Positions 1 through 11,965 of a stretch of DNA of 64,000 nucleotides are shown in pieces. The stretch comes from Ilex aquifolium (Eukaryota; Streptophyta; Magnoliopsida; Aquifoliales; Aquifoliaceae). The notes below the pieces were generated by a model. The model had not been told where the DNA came from, ran no database searches, and worked only from the letters and a program-made list of their open reading frames with translations. The stretch lies in NCBI GenBank assembly GCA_951799425.1, contig OX637393.1, positions 41,186,878-41,250,877 of the forward strand, written 5' to 3'. Numbering within the stretch: position 1 is the first letter of the stretch; each line of letters begins with the position of its first letter. The translations under genes were made by a program, and so were the position numbers.

Positions 1-1800
1 TAAATAAAAATAAATCTTTCCTCTAACTAAATAATATTCAAAGAAATTGTTTCATCACTCAAAATTTGAACTAAAGACTAGCAATAAATCTCTATGCCTC
101 GAAACTCGGATCAACCTCTAGATCCGCCTCAACCTCATAGTTCTCGTGCTCACCTAAGTCAGTATCAACCTCAATACTTGAATCTAAAAAATATAAGGAA
201 GGGGTGAACAAAGCTAGTCCAGTAGAGTAACTTTCTCAAACCTAAACAAGTTTTAGGAATAAATAAAACAAGTAGGTCTCAATTTATAAAATAACATATA
301 TAGTTTTTGACGTAAAACATGTGACATTTAATAACGGTCTCAAACTCTCGATACATGGAAGAAAAATTAATCATAGAATGTATCATTCAGTAAACAACAG
401 TTTATAACTGGAATATCTCATGTACGCAGGTTGATTAACAAGAATTCAAACACCAAATATATCTACCCCCCAACACACACACACATAAATTCTCAAACCA
501 ATCCCCGCAGGGGCACAACGTTTTATGAATCGCATATACTGACGTATCAATATTTAACAAAATCTTCTCATAAGTAATATACCAACAATCAATCTCGATC
601 TACGTGAACAAATAGTGCAAATTCTTAAAACTTCGCAAAGAATCAAAGAACCCCATTACAAGTGATAGAGAACCTTCAAAACCTTCTAGGTAAGAAATTT
701 ATCTAAGCACTCTGCGATATAAATTTAAGTTCATCATAACCACCCATGCAAGAGATAATATTAATATTTTTTAACAAAATTCAAGTGTAATACAAATCAT
801 AGTTACACAATTCTCAAAATAGAGAAAACTTCAATAACACAAGAGATCACCAAGAAACATTGCTAATTTGACTGTATTCAACATCTAGGGTTTTTTGAAA
901 AAAAAAATGTACATTCGAAAATAAATCATGTATTTTTCCAATGAACACTGATCATACTTTTGCAAGAAATTCAAAAGCGTTATAGATCTAGAGTATATAT
1001 ATGAAGTTGAATTAAAATTTACATATAGATAAGCTCTAGCCTCAATTAATAGGAAAAGGAAAGAAACCCTACATTTATTCTGCAAATAATTACTTCTAAG
1101 GCGCTTTGTGTGATTGCCTACGTTGATCCCTTCAAGGTTTAGCCCGATTTACTCTTCTTCTTCTCTCCAAGATTCTTTTAGAGTCCTTAGGGTTGAAAAA
1201 CATATAAAAAAAAAAAAACCTTGAACTGCGTCCCTAGGGTAATTTTATAGTGTTAAAAATAGAGAAATACTCAAAACTGACAGGGACCGACTTCAACGGA
1301 GCGTTCGAATGGTAATTTTGTGTCCGGGTGGTGCCAATTTTTTGATTTATTTTTTATATTTTACATCTGGACGGTTTTGACTTTTTATACAAAAATTCTA
1401 TCCAACCCAATTTTGACCTATTTAGAGGTTGTATCATGAAATTTTCATGAAATAAACTTTTGTACCTCTTGAAGTCTAAGGTAGTATTAATCAGATATCG
1501 AAGTAAAAATTTATGGCCAAAATGTATCAAATTCTTTCCTGCCTGAATTACATTTAAGCCTCGAAACACTTCCAAACTTCTAATATACCCCATATTAATT
1601 ATTCCAAGGTTTTTCGACTTTTCTGATTCAGTAGTAATATTATTTTGACTTAAAAACTTTTAAAACTTACCTAACTACTCTACTCAAGGTTAAACACCTC
1701 CGAAACTAAATTTTGATCCGAATATCAATACGAGCAAAACTCAAATTTCATGTTTATTCTTTCAACAACTATTCGAAGTTTCTACCATCATTTTGATTAT
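1..1800 (-). mobile_element. LTR-like retrotransposon fragment, cut by window edge
   Basis: Read on the minus strand, the stretch around 30-230 has the same plan as the LTR-like block at 33.9-34.1 kb: a line about going into open 'caccccttcctt' sequence, then an acidic-codon-rich stretch ending in a stop. The GT-rich stretch near 470-510 resembles the one near 33.49 kb. No coding domain, LTR end or target duplication is visible. The small ORFs at 885-1085 and 1354-1593 have no recognisable domain and look spurious. Assignment to Gypsy LTR material is by resemblance only. Confidence 0.3.
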
Positions 1801-3416
1801 CTTAGAAGAACTCTTAAGATAATATCATTCATATTTTCTTATAGTACGTGGTCTTACACTAATATAAGACTTTGTTGAATTGAGTTTATACATCTAATAA
1901 AAAAAATTGTGTAAAAATTATAGCTTTTGACAGGATAGAATTACCACCAAAAAAACATTTAATATAGATAGGTGATTACGACCTTAACAATGGCTATGCA
2001 AAGGGTATACCAAACATTTAACGAAAGTCATATCGATGGATGACATCGCTACCTGATAAAAGTAATAAAAAACGTAGTGAATGGTTAACAACGTTAATCC
2101 TTATCTTCAAACCGTCTTTTTCACCATCTTGTCGCTCACCTAATTCAACCCTTACTTAGTTTAGAGCAAACGATTGGCTCTCCATCACCCACTCTTCCTA
2201 CCTCATATGACCTATGATACCATCACTTATATATAATATTGAAATGATTAATCTAATTCTTAATATGGTATGAAAGAACAAAGCCAACATGACTTTGTAG
2301 AAAAGTAAAGAAAGGTGCTTCAATTTGATTAGTTAGCCTTGACATAAGATATTTGTTTCTCTTAATAAAATAAAATAAAAAAAAAAAGTGCCAAGAAGAA
2401 TGAGGTAAGCTCAGGAACCATTATTTGAGCCTTTTGTTGGTTACTTTGGTGCTTTAGATGAGCTAAAGCATTGGTTCTTTTTTGACCCTTCCAGATTCCA
2501 ATTTCTTATTGAGTTTGACATCTTGTTCCATTACATCTAGTTCGGTCAGATCAGTTTCATAATATAGTTTGCCCGGACTGGACTTTTAGTGTTTGGTTAG
2601 ATCGACTGTAATGAATGATCGTTGTTCGAAAACAAAATGATAAAACCTAAGGGTTTTGCTATCGCTCTTCGAGTCTTATATAACAAAAACCTAAAGATTC
2701 TTTAATTTATCTTTGACTGATCACGGTTTTTTAGAACCAATCGATTCAATTGATTTAATAAATACCATGATTTTTCTATAAAAACAATTGAACCTATAGT
2801 GTTGAAAGAATATTAATTGACCGTTCAAATAAAACTGAAGAATGCTTCATTTCACACCACATTGAACAAGAACCTAACACTTGTTATGTTATTCATTACA
2901 CTTTATTCTTTTGCATTATAAAATTGTTTTATGTTGGGTGAGGCCATAAAGGTGGGTCTAGAAGCATCTAAACACAAGGCTTTTTTTGCATATGTCATGC
3001 CCTTTATTGATATGGAATTGTTGCAACCATCAAAGTTATCTGCAACCTCTTTTAAATTTGTGCATAAAAAAAAAAAAAAAAAAAGACATGCCCATGTTTT
3101 CTTGCCTTTTTAATTTTCAAGCACTAGTAAGTTCCTCGTTTAACCCGTCAAGTAATTTGGAGGGGGCAAGACTTCAATGGTTAGTTTCCCGAGATCTCAA
3201 ATTTAATTTTCATAATGACTATATTGTTAGGTGAAATTACAAATAACAATAGATGTTTGAAGAGTATGTCACAGCCATGAGCCTACGAACCACATGATGG
3301 AGACAATTATTCTACACCTTGTTTTGTTGGATACATATGTTCATATTCTTTATATGTAGATGAACATTGATATAGATTAACCATAGCTTTAACTAAACAT
3401 TCTTGTCTCTCACTTC
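1801..3416. other. Intergenic AT-rich stretch, no gene seen
   Basis: No exon, RNA gene or terminal repeat could be recognised. Short ORFs at 2931-3234 overlap a run of A (about 3066-3084) and show no domain. This lies outside the duplicated block that begins near 3417. Confidence 0.5.
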
Positions 3417-3762
3417 TTTTTATTTCTTGTTAGACCAAACTTTCTATGTCACCCTTGCTTCCACTTTTCGAAAATGCACCATGTCCCTACATAGTGGGAT
3501 GGGATCCATTTATATGGAAGATACACTTCCATTCTAGTGGTAATGCCTAAGATGACAACAGTTTTGTGACATTTGGACTTTACTATCTTTTTAGACACGA
3601 AAGGTACTCCGACAATTTTCTTATTTTTGGTAATTTTTTTTTGATGTTTCCACGAAGGTTTAATTGTTTTATTGAAGTCAGTTTCCGGGAAGTTTTTTCT
3701 TTGTTGTTAGGTAGACAATGACCAAAGTATCTCATGATCTGTTTTCACACCTTTTTAATTTA

Positions 3763-4172
3763 CTAGCAATGCATGACGTATGTTGCACGTAAATAAATTT
3801 AAATAATAATTTTTATAAAAAAATGTAAATTATATATGTAATTAAATTAAATAATAAATTGGATGTCGAATAATTAATCCGTATTTTAATTATTAGTTTA
3901 TTTTATAAGTCTTTGAGTACTTATTTTTTTTGAGTACTTAATCTGCCATTTGTTTTAGGCATTTGCACATCTAATTACATTATAGAGAGTTCAAAATAAT
4001 TTAGAAGCCTTTATAAAAAAAAGTCAAAAACAAGTTAAAATTTAAATAAGAGTAAAAAACAAAAATTAGATAAAAGTATATAGGAGAGTATAATCGATTT
4101 TATTATAATAATTAGGGATAAATAGGAAATCAAAATTTTTTCGTAGATGTTGACATTTATAAGTAATATAGA
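3763..4172 (-). mobile_element. Non-autonomous Helitron-like element (410 bp)
   Basis: On the minus strand it starts TCTATATTACTTATAAATG and ends GCATTGCTAG. It sits between a host A and T, which fits Helitron insertion (A|TC...CTAG|T, no target duplication). Just before the 3' end is a short hairpin ACGTGCAACATACGT, slightly broken here but perfect (ACGTGC/GCACGT) in the second copy near 30.6 kb. It is absent from the matching place in duplication copy B. There is no coding capacity. The family assignment rests on the termini only. Confidence 0.55.
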
Positions 4173-4373
4173 TATATATTGTGTATGATTACAATACCTA
4201 TGGAAATAAATATGGTGCTGAATGTTACAACTAAACAGGGATTAATTATAACTTACCAAAATCACGTTATTGCTCAATAGACAAAAAATTATAGTATCAG
4301 TCTTAAATGTTACTCCAATGTTATTATCTAATAATTTTTATGCCATATCGAAAAGCTAGTTGGTTCTATTATT

Positions 4374-4706
4374 CAAGGATCAAAATTTCGTTTTGAAACG
4401 TTCGAAACGTTTCCGTTTTCAAGGAGACTAAAACGAATTAGTAATAGAATTGAAATTCTAATACTTCGAAGTGTTTTATAACATTTTGACGTGTTTTTTA
4501 ATGTTTCAATGCATTTGCACAATTGTTTTGGAATATTTCAAGATACTTCAGTATTTTTCGACTAATGTTTTGAAAAAATAATTCTTAATCTCTTTATTTT
4601 TTTTGTTCTGTTTCTGAAATGGGTCGAAAAATTTTCGAAACACGTCGAAACGTTTCTGTTTCTTAAGTGACCAAAATAATACACCGAAACAAAATTTTGA
4701 TCCTTT
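4374..4706. mobile_element. hAT-type MITE (333 bp), copy 1
   Basis: The terminal inverted repeats are CAAGGATCAAAATTTCGTTT on the left and its near-complement AAACAAAATTTTGATCCTTT on the right. It is flanked by 8-bp target duplications CTATTATT (4366-4373) and CTATTGTT (4707-4714), 7 of 8 identical. Copy B of the segmental duplication has the empty site with one such 8-mer. The same family recurs at 48373-48702, with degraded pieces at 9377-9520 and 41389-41640. Non-coding. Confidence 0.8.
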
Positions 4707-5557
4707 CTATTGTTCCATTTTGTGGGAGTAATGGTCAAATACTCCAAAAGATAGGTTGGAGTAACCAACAGCCCACCCTTGAGAAACTCTAGAATATGCA
4801 TGTGAAGTTGCAACAAAAGAACTTCAAAAAAGACAATAAAGCTGATATACAAACAACATCCAAAGTGAAGATGATATGTGGATTCCGTTCCAAAATAAAT
4901 CCAACCCAATCCAAGGCTTTCTCAGTTGCCCATACTCTCTGTTCTTAGACTTTTTTTTTTTTTGGACACTGTCCAATATCTTAACACGTGGCACACTGGC
5001 ACCCCACTAACAGGTTTTGGTTCTAGAAACCACAATTTATTTTTTTGAAAAAAAAAAATCATATATTACACTTTTTGTCTCTTCAAAACTATGACCATGA
5101 TCTCATTTTACGTTCTCTACTATTGAATTTCTTCTATTGTCCCGAAATTACGAAACTAATTCATTTAGATGAACAATGTCCAAAAAGTAATTGCATATAG
5201 TTCGGGATGAAGTGATAAATTTCATCCGGTGTGTATATGATGTTTGCAATTAGGGCAATGCAAAAATAATTACTATTGTTGGAGATGTAGCGTGACAAAA
5301 CGAAACAGTTGGGGGACAGTTTGAGAAAAAAGGCAAAGTTGAAGGCAGGTCAAAATATAATTTTTCTTGAAGATATTAAAAGAAGGTAATGGACCAAGTT
5401 GTAAATAAATAAATAAATGGACAATGGTTGGGTCAATGGAAGGCTCAAATTATTGAGCTTTTTTATTCCTGCCCTCTTGGTGTTTATCTAATTTATTTTT
5501 TTATTGGGCTGGTTGATGCTAAGATAGATATACTCCATTTTTCTTTTTTTTTCTTTT

Positions 5558-5715
5558 TTATTCCTGGGTTCGAATTTTGACAAGTTTTTGGGGTAAGGTC
5601 ATGAGAGTTTTATCCCTCATGAATACCCTAAACTTGACATGGATGGTCTGCCTTTGACTGGACCGGAGAGGGGATTAGTCAAAGTGCGCGTCAGCTGGTT
5701 CAAACACCTCTGACT
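5558..5715 (+). repeat. tRNA-related SINE-like repeat, family 2, copy 1
   Basis: It contains a B-box-like 'gggttcgaattt', then 'aaggtcatgagag', 'cctcatgaataccct', 'gatggtctgcctttgac' and 'ggattagtcaaag', ending in a short A-run near 5707. The same order of blocks recurs at 27318-27470, 29005-29435 and 35441-35612. The 5' end is unclear. Calling it a SINE rests on the B box, the A-rich end and dispersal. Confidence 0.45.
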
Positions 5716-7625
5716 GTTAAACCCAAAAAAAAAATATATATATATACTCTATTTTTTTGTTTGAGTCAAGTTGACTCAATTATAAAAAATACCAGTAATT
5801 GATCTTTATGTTTATTGTTCAAGAGCAGATTAAAGTTGAAATGGCAATAATTGACCTTTCTTTTAATTGTTCAAGGGCACATTAAATTTTTTTTTTTGTC
5901 AACAGTCTATTGTTGCTAAGTTTCTTTTCACACGTGCATTGATAGTTTTCTACATATCCATGTATTATCATTGATGCCCTTATTAAAATAAATACTAATT
6001 TAATCTCATTAATAGGGTCAATAAGGCGTAGATCGAGTATAAACCTAATTCATAGTGTTATTTTTGCAACAACAAAAAAAAAAAAAAAAAAAAAGAGGAT
6101 TGATCTCATATAGACCTACCAGTCGTATTATTTGCCAAAAAAAAAAGGACTAATCTCAAGTTGCTTCAATCTCGAGCTTTTTGGACCCCTTTTTACCCAC
6201 TAATTAAATTTCTCACAATATTAGATCACCTATGGTTTATTTGTGGAGGTCTTGCTTGCACATAGTAGATCCTACTGAGATTAATGATAAATAATTTAAT
6301 ATTGAAAGAACGAAGAAAAATCTATTACTAAAATAGATCTAAATGTCGAACTTGTGGTGAGGCAGAATACAAGTACAATTATAATATGATATGTTTCAAT
6401 AAGTCTATCCGACGGACTCAAATAGACTTATTCATCGGCCCTCAATATTCCTCTCAAAATCATTCACATTACACCGTACCTTCAGGCACGAGTTACCCCT
6501 AGTCTATCCGACGGTCTCAAATAAACTAAGGTATAGGTATTGTTTATTAAAACAAGTAATTATTGATCCACATAGTTTAAAGACTTAATTAACAATACCC
6601 AAATAAAGAATTTATTTATTTATGTTTTAATCAACATGCCAAAACTAAATATTTCAAAGTATAAAGAAATAAATTCATATCCACCAACTGTACCCAATTC
6701 ATGACACCATCTTGAATAATGTTGTGGACATCACTTTTGTACACCACCTTCCTTACACTATTTAATATGGCACAATCAGAATCATTTGATATTTAATAAA
6801 TTCTGCAAGATCTATTAATCTAACGATCTATATTGAGATAGTACACAAAACGTGGTGTAAGAAAGTGATGTGTGGCATTGTTCTACCATCTCAAGCTCAC
6901 TGGGCTAGACCATGTCCTTGCCATAACTCACAAAGGTATTAGGGAAATAACCTAAAATTTCCTCTTGCATTTTTATAAGAGTCATTAAATTGGCAACCTA
7001 AAAAATAAATATCCTAATGGACACTACAAGTAATCTAACCCAAATGTGTTTTAATTATCTGATCCAATTTACTCATCTAACTCACTATTATCATTGAATT
7101 ACGAACTAATCTCCAAGTTAATGAGGTTTCTATCAATTCAACTTTAAGATTGAGAGAATTCTATGGTACAAAAAAAAAAAAAAATATTGGCATTATGCCG
7201 CCATATACAACGTTTTGGGGATGATTTACAAACCTTTAAATTATCTGGGATCGATACTGAAATTTTAAGATGTATTTCAAAAACCCCCCAAATGATATAA
7301 CTGACCTCCAAAAGATTGTAATTTTACCCCAAAAAATTTAGGATCAGTCTTTAAAATGTTGTTATCTGATCTAAAAAATTGTATTTTGAACCAAAAATGG
7401 TGTAAACTTCAGTAGCATGCCTATTTCGACAACAAAGTCAAATCTTTAAGAGTGGATTCGTTCCACAAATTACTTTGCATGAAATTACTTCAGCAAATTA
7501 TATCAAATAATTTAATTACAAGTAGCTTTTATATGTACAAGAAGGATTGAAACTGATTGTATGAAAAAATCTAATATTTGTACAAAATTAGAGGGCAAAT
7601 TAGGGATTCTAATCACAAAGTACAA

Positions 7626-7875
7626 CCAATGAGTAGGGTGGTTCAATGGAGTACCGACCGATCTTCTCACCCTGAAGTTAGAGATTCGAGTCTTAGAGTC
7701 CACATTAGGGTTCGATAGTTAACCGCTATACTACTCTAGCTAAGTTCGTTCTCGAGAGGAGTAACAGGCGCGATTAGGAATTTCGTGATTCTACTAGTAA
7801 AGGCCTATCGAGATAATCTCTGGGCGGCCCTCTTTTTTCTCCACTTTTTTTTCTTTGAAAAAAAAAATAAATATA
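7626..7875 (+). mobile_element. tRNA-derived SINE (about 250 bp), family 1
   Basis: It is flanked by exact 11-bp target duplications ACAAAGTACAA (7615-7625 and 7876-7886). The tRNA-like head has an A box TGGTTCAATGG and, about 45 nt later, a B box GATTCGAGTC; the tail is A-rich. Copy B of the segmental duplication lacks it, so it inserted into copy A after the duplication. It lies just beyond the stop codon of the small gene at 7902, possibly within that gene's 3' UTR. Confidence 0.75.
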
Positions 7876-7901
7876 ACAAAGTACAAGTTGAAAGTCAATG
7901 G

Positions 7902-8720
7902 TCAATAGGAATAGGCGACCCGGTGGAGGACTCGGTCTCTTAGAATTCCGTTGTACAGAGCCGCCCGATTTGCCGGCATTCCGCCGTGACTGTTCTTCAA
8001 AGTCGATGAATTCGCCGGCGAAGTTTGGCCATGACGGATATTACTGTGCAGCTTCCTATATGCCTCACTGTTCCCTCTTGGGTCCACCACATCCTCTGCA
8101 AAATGCACCCTCTTTTTCTTTTTCTCTCTCTTCTTCCCATCTGCACATGCACCGACACCCACAAGCACCCATAAGAATACAAGCATATGTATATATTTGT
8201 AGATGGACATATTTGTATACTAAGTTTAACAAAGTTTTATCCCAAATTATTCGAGTCAACGACGTGAATTATAATTTTGTTCATAGTTCAAGTACATGAA
8301 ATCGGTCATCAATTTGAATAACACTTTGTCATGGCTTCACAAAGCGATATGAAATAATTCAACTCATTTTAAGTTAGACACACTAACTATTTTATGACAT
8401 TGTGAAACAATCAAGCAATAAACTCAACTCTTTTTGGAATCAAATACAACTCGACGAAAGGAGACTCGGCTTTGATTCACCCAAAGAATTCCAATTGTGT
8501 ATCGTAATAGGGAGAGAGAGAGAGAGAGAGAGAAGATACCTGAAGAGATGCAAGATGGAGGGACTGATGACGATGGAGACTGAGGAATAATTAAGTTGAT
8601 TGCGAATTGGGTTGTAGGGGAAGAAGACTTTTGAAGGCGAAAAGCCAAGAGAATCACGGTGCCGGAGACGGCAACGGCGGTGGCCAAGACTGCACCTTGG
8701 GAAGTCAATACCGGAGACAT
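7902..8720 (-). CDS. Small membrane-anchored conserved plant protein, copy A (2 exons)
   Basis: Exons are 8540-8720 and 7902-8140. The intron (399 bp) starts GT after CTTCAG and ends TGTGCAG; the joined frame codes for 139 aa. Residues 10-29 (GAVLATAVAVSGTVILLAFR) form one hydrophobic segment near the N-terminus. After a Ser/Pro-rich stretch comes a very basic run (residues 63-71) followed by RVHFAEDVVDP (71-81), and the C-terminus ends in HRVAYSY. I recognise the RVHFAEDVV-type motif as typical of small uncharacterised plant proteins, but no function is known to me. The paralogue at 27593-28315 keeps the same exons, splice phase and stop, which supports a real gene. The intron has a GA microsatellite near 8512-8532, close to the donor. 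Tail-anchored or signal-anchored topology is inference. Confidence 0.85.
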
Positions 8721-8812
8721 GGCAATTGGCTATACACAGAGCAAGAAGATCAGCAAGAAAATGAAATGAGATGATAGAGTTTTGTAGATGTTTTAGTATA
8801 CATGATGGAGAC

Positions 8813-8826
8813 AAGATATATTATAG
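8813..8826 (-). promoter_or_regulatory. Possible TATA box of copy A gene
   Basis: On the minus strand the sequence reads CTATAATATATC, about 95-105 nt upstream of the ATG at 8720. Position and composition fit a plant TATA box; nothing else confirms it. Confidence 0.35.
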
Positions 8827-8990
8827 TATGATGTCGTAGATAGGAAATGCCATTATTATTATTATATGAACAAATTGGATTTTTATATTATAGTTTTGTG
8901 CAGAAGCAATTGGAGACTATTGGTTTTTTTTTTTTTGGTCGTGAAAATAACAGACTATTGGTTGAAGAAGGGATTATTATAGGATTGTTG

Positions 8991-10192
8991 GAGAAAGTTT
9001 TTAGACTCTTTTTACTCAAATTTTAATTTGGGTTTAAAAAAAAAAAGGTAAGGATTGAAGTTGCTAAGTGGACCCAAAAGATGAATTAATTTATAGATAA
9101 GTTTATAGCATTCAAAAAAATATCTATAAATTAGCAAAGTTAATGGAGAATCGTTAATTTTGGTTTGATTGATTTATATTCATTGATTTTAAAGATAATA
9201 AAATAAGAAAAATTATATACGTGTAAAGATTTTATTAGATAAAAAATAAAAATAAAAAATCCAAAATCAATAGATGGGTTTCTTGAATCAAATTCAAATT
9301 TGATTAATTAGATGGAGATTAACCTTTTGATAAATATGAATTTTACTTATTTTTTTCTTCGATCTTCTTTGGTAGATACAATGATCAAAATTTTATTTCT
9401 GTATAATGTTTTGATTACTTAAGAAACGAAAACACTTCAAAAATATTTCAAAAATAGAATAAAAACGAATAAAAAATTTAAGAATTTATTTTTTTTTCCG
9501 AATAAAAATATCTTCATATTCTTGGCTTACAAGTCCAAACTTTGTGCATCAACCAAGCTTTCCTTAAAAATGGGTGACATAATGTACCAAAAAAATGATA
9601 GCATGAATCGTCAGTTGACATGACAGTGGGGTTCGATAGGGTCCACCAGGATTGCTACGAATAATAGTGTTGTGGAAGGCACTTCGGTGCTGCAAGCGCC
9701 AACAACACGAAGGTTGGGGCACATCTTCATCACATTAGAAGTGGCAAAAAAGCTCTGCAAAGGCTTGAGGGCAACCTTGGTGCGACTCGTATTCCCCCAC
9801 TACAGAGATATGACCCAAGGTTGGGATTACACAGTTGACAGAATTGGTATTCTCAACCTACTAAACACCGTTGCTCGACTGGCCCAGTGGACTAAGAGGA
9901 TGGGTCTTCACCTAGGACAACACAATATGATCCTCCTCAAGGGAGCACTGAGCAATGAGAGCAGACGAATATAATTGTCAACCTCAACTTGGGGTAGGGT
10001 CTCAAAGGTTTAGTCTACTCGAGCAAGTCTCCTACTATAGAACTCACTGTCCACTGGGGCATGCTTGAGTGAGATCCGGAGGGACTTCTAATGTAAGTCA
10101 GGTTAATGGTCCGGATCAACATATGGGATAATGGAACATGTGAATTAGTGGCTGTAAGATCGAAACTATATGAGTTTCCTCTACCAGACACC
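8991..10192. other. Spacer between duplication copies; MITE remnant and unexplained GC-richer block
   Basis: 9377-9520 resembles one half of the CAAGGATCAAAAT MITE family. 9590-10190 is clearly less AT-rich than its surroundings and holds an ORF at 9672-9974 (100 aa) with no domain I recognise. It has neither intron signals nor a duplicate in this window. It may be a retroelement or gene fragment; I cannot decide. Confidence 0.4.
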
Positions 10193-10574
10193 ATTTTATT
10201 TCTTGCTAGACCAAACTTTCTATGCCACCCTTGCTTCCACTTTTCAAAAATGCACCTTGTCCCTACATAGTGGGATCCATTTATATGGAAGACACACTTC
10301 CATTCTAATGGTAATGCTTAAGATGACAACACTTTTGTGACATTTGGACTTTACTACCTTTTTAGGCACAAAAGGTCCTCCTATAGTTTTCTTTTTTTTG
10401 GTAATATTTTTTGATGTTTCCACAAAGTTTTTAATTATTTTATTGAAGTCAGTTTTTGGGAAATTTCTCCTTTGTTGTTAAGTAGACAAGGGTCAAATTA
10501 TCTCATGATCTATTTTTAGATTTTTTTTTTCATTGGGTACGACTGCAATAAATATAGTACTAGAGATTATAACT

Positions 10575-10986
10575 TGTTGTTCCCAAAAAACTGCACTAAG
10601 GTGAAGCGATGATCTGGCGATCACCGGTGAGTTCCTGCAGAGAAGTTGAGGACTGGAGAGACTCCAGTGGTCTACCCTCCAATGATAAAGTTAGTAAATG
10701 AATTATAGATTGGGTGGAGTTTAGCTAGAAGGAGTTACTCATCTGGATAATTGCCTCTTTCTCTTTATAGGCTAAGCTCCAATTACCATTGGAGCTCTGT
10801 ACCTGCTTTTCAAATTGGGTGGCAAGAAATGTGGAACTTTCTTCCCCCAATATCTGCAATTGGTTTGAGCTAAAATGGTGGGATATGGGAGAGCGATTCG
10901 GTGAGTCGATTTGGGTTCTGGAGCTGTTTCTCCAGGCACATGATTATGCTTAGCACGTGCTTTATCCTAAGATATATTTAGCTCCA
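10575..10986 (-). repeat. 3' LTR of the Tat-type Gypsy element (412 bp)
   Basis: Starts TGTTGTTCCC and ends TTTAGCTCCA on the plus strand. It aligns with 23993-24435 along its length except for a missing segment near 10935 that in the other LTR includes 'ccggattcaactcacgtg'. A purine-rich GTTAGGGGCAACTGA (minus strand) abuts its inner end and would serve as the polypurine tract. Confidence 0.85.
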
Positions 10987-11965
10987 TCAGTTGCCCCTAA
11001 CTCAGACTAGTAGAAGGTATATTGAAGACATTGATTACATTCGTCCATTGGACGGAGTATAAGTGTTTGCTTGGTATACTTAATCGCTAAAGAGTCGTTA
11101 TGGGCCCAATATTTAAGAGCTTTCTGCCTTCCTCTCTAATTGCCTTTGAGAGCTTCTAGAATTCTGGTGCACCTTTGTTTCCTTGCCCTAATCTTTTTTT
11201 GCATTCCTATTTCAACATGATTAGCCACTTTGGATCACATAGGTTGGAGCCACGTATTTAAATTTTTCTTTTATCGATTTTGCTTTCTTAGGTGGAAGAA
11301 TTCTGACTTAGAGGCTTTAGGGTTTTTTGTGAGCGAACCCATTCGTCCTTGTCTCACCTCTGTAATCGAATTTTGTCTTTCTCTGGTCACTAGCAGAGTT
11401 AATCGCTCCCTTCCTCCAAATCTGTGCATCAATCACCATAGTTTCCTAGTTATGGTTATCGACTCTAATCATCCTTCTGTTGAGATACTTATGGCCCAGG
11501 CTGATGCTGCCAACACGGAAGATTCTGACTCTATTCAAGAGTTTGAGTCCTCAACCTTGAGGATTAGTGGGGCTAAGAGCATCTTTAGTTGTCTGAGCGA
11601 GGCCTCCCTTAAAGAGCACAGAGCTCGATATTCAATTCCAAGCTCTGTGCACCTACGGGTCCATTTTTTTGATGAAACTACTAACTTCTTTTTTCCTGAG
11701 GAAGTTTGCTTCTACGAGTCCACCTTTGAAGCAAGACTCCATTTTCCACTCCCTAACTATATTAGAGAGGCCCTCTATCCCTTGAACATTGCTTCTGCCC
11801 AATTGACTCCTAATAGTTGGGATTTTTTAATTGGTATGGGCATCCTTTAGGCTAAGACGAATGGCATCGGTGTGCAATTGTCCTTTGCCAAGCCGATGCA
11901 CTGCTATAAACTCACCCCTTACTCGGAGCAAGGCTTGGGGTGGTTTTATTTTTCAAAGAGAGAGG

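Larger units (their letters stand above)
3417..8990. repeat. Segmental duplication, copy A
   Basis: Sequence from the 'tatttcttg' near 3420 onward matches copy B at 10193-10574 and then 24436-28505, in the same order and orientation. Shared landmarks are the 'ctttctatg.cacccttgc' block (3434/10211), the 'cacgttatt' block (4262/24474), the 'ccaaaagataggttggagta' block (4745/25557), and the small gene (7902-8720/27593-28315) with its upstream region to about 8990/28505. Insertions unique to copy A are a Helitron-like element, a hAT MITE and a SINE. Long parts between 5.8 and 7.6 kb are AT-rich and hold no gene that I can support. Confidence 0.85.

Noticed and set aside
4562..4909. 115-aa ORF with a partner at 25482-25727 (shared MGWIYFGTES start)
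   Set aside because: The similarity is explained by the segmental duplication; the frames diverge, copy A runs into a MITE, and no domain is recognised.
8402..8590. Plus-strand ORF over the small gene
   Set aside because: Shadow of minus-strand exon 1 and the GA microsatellite.
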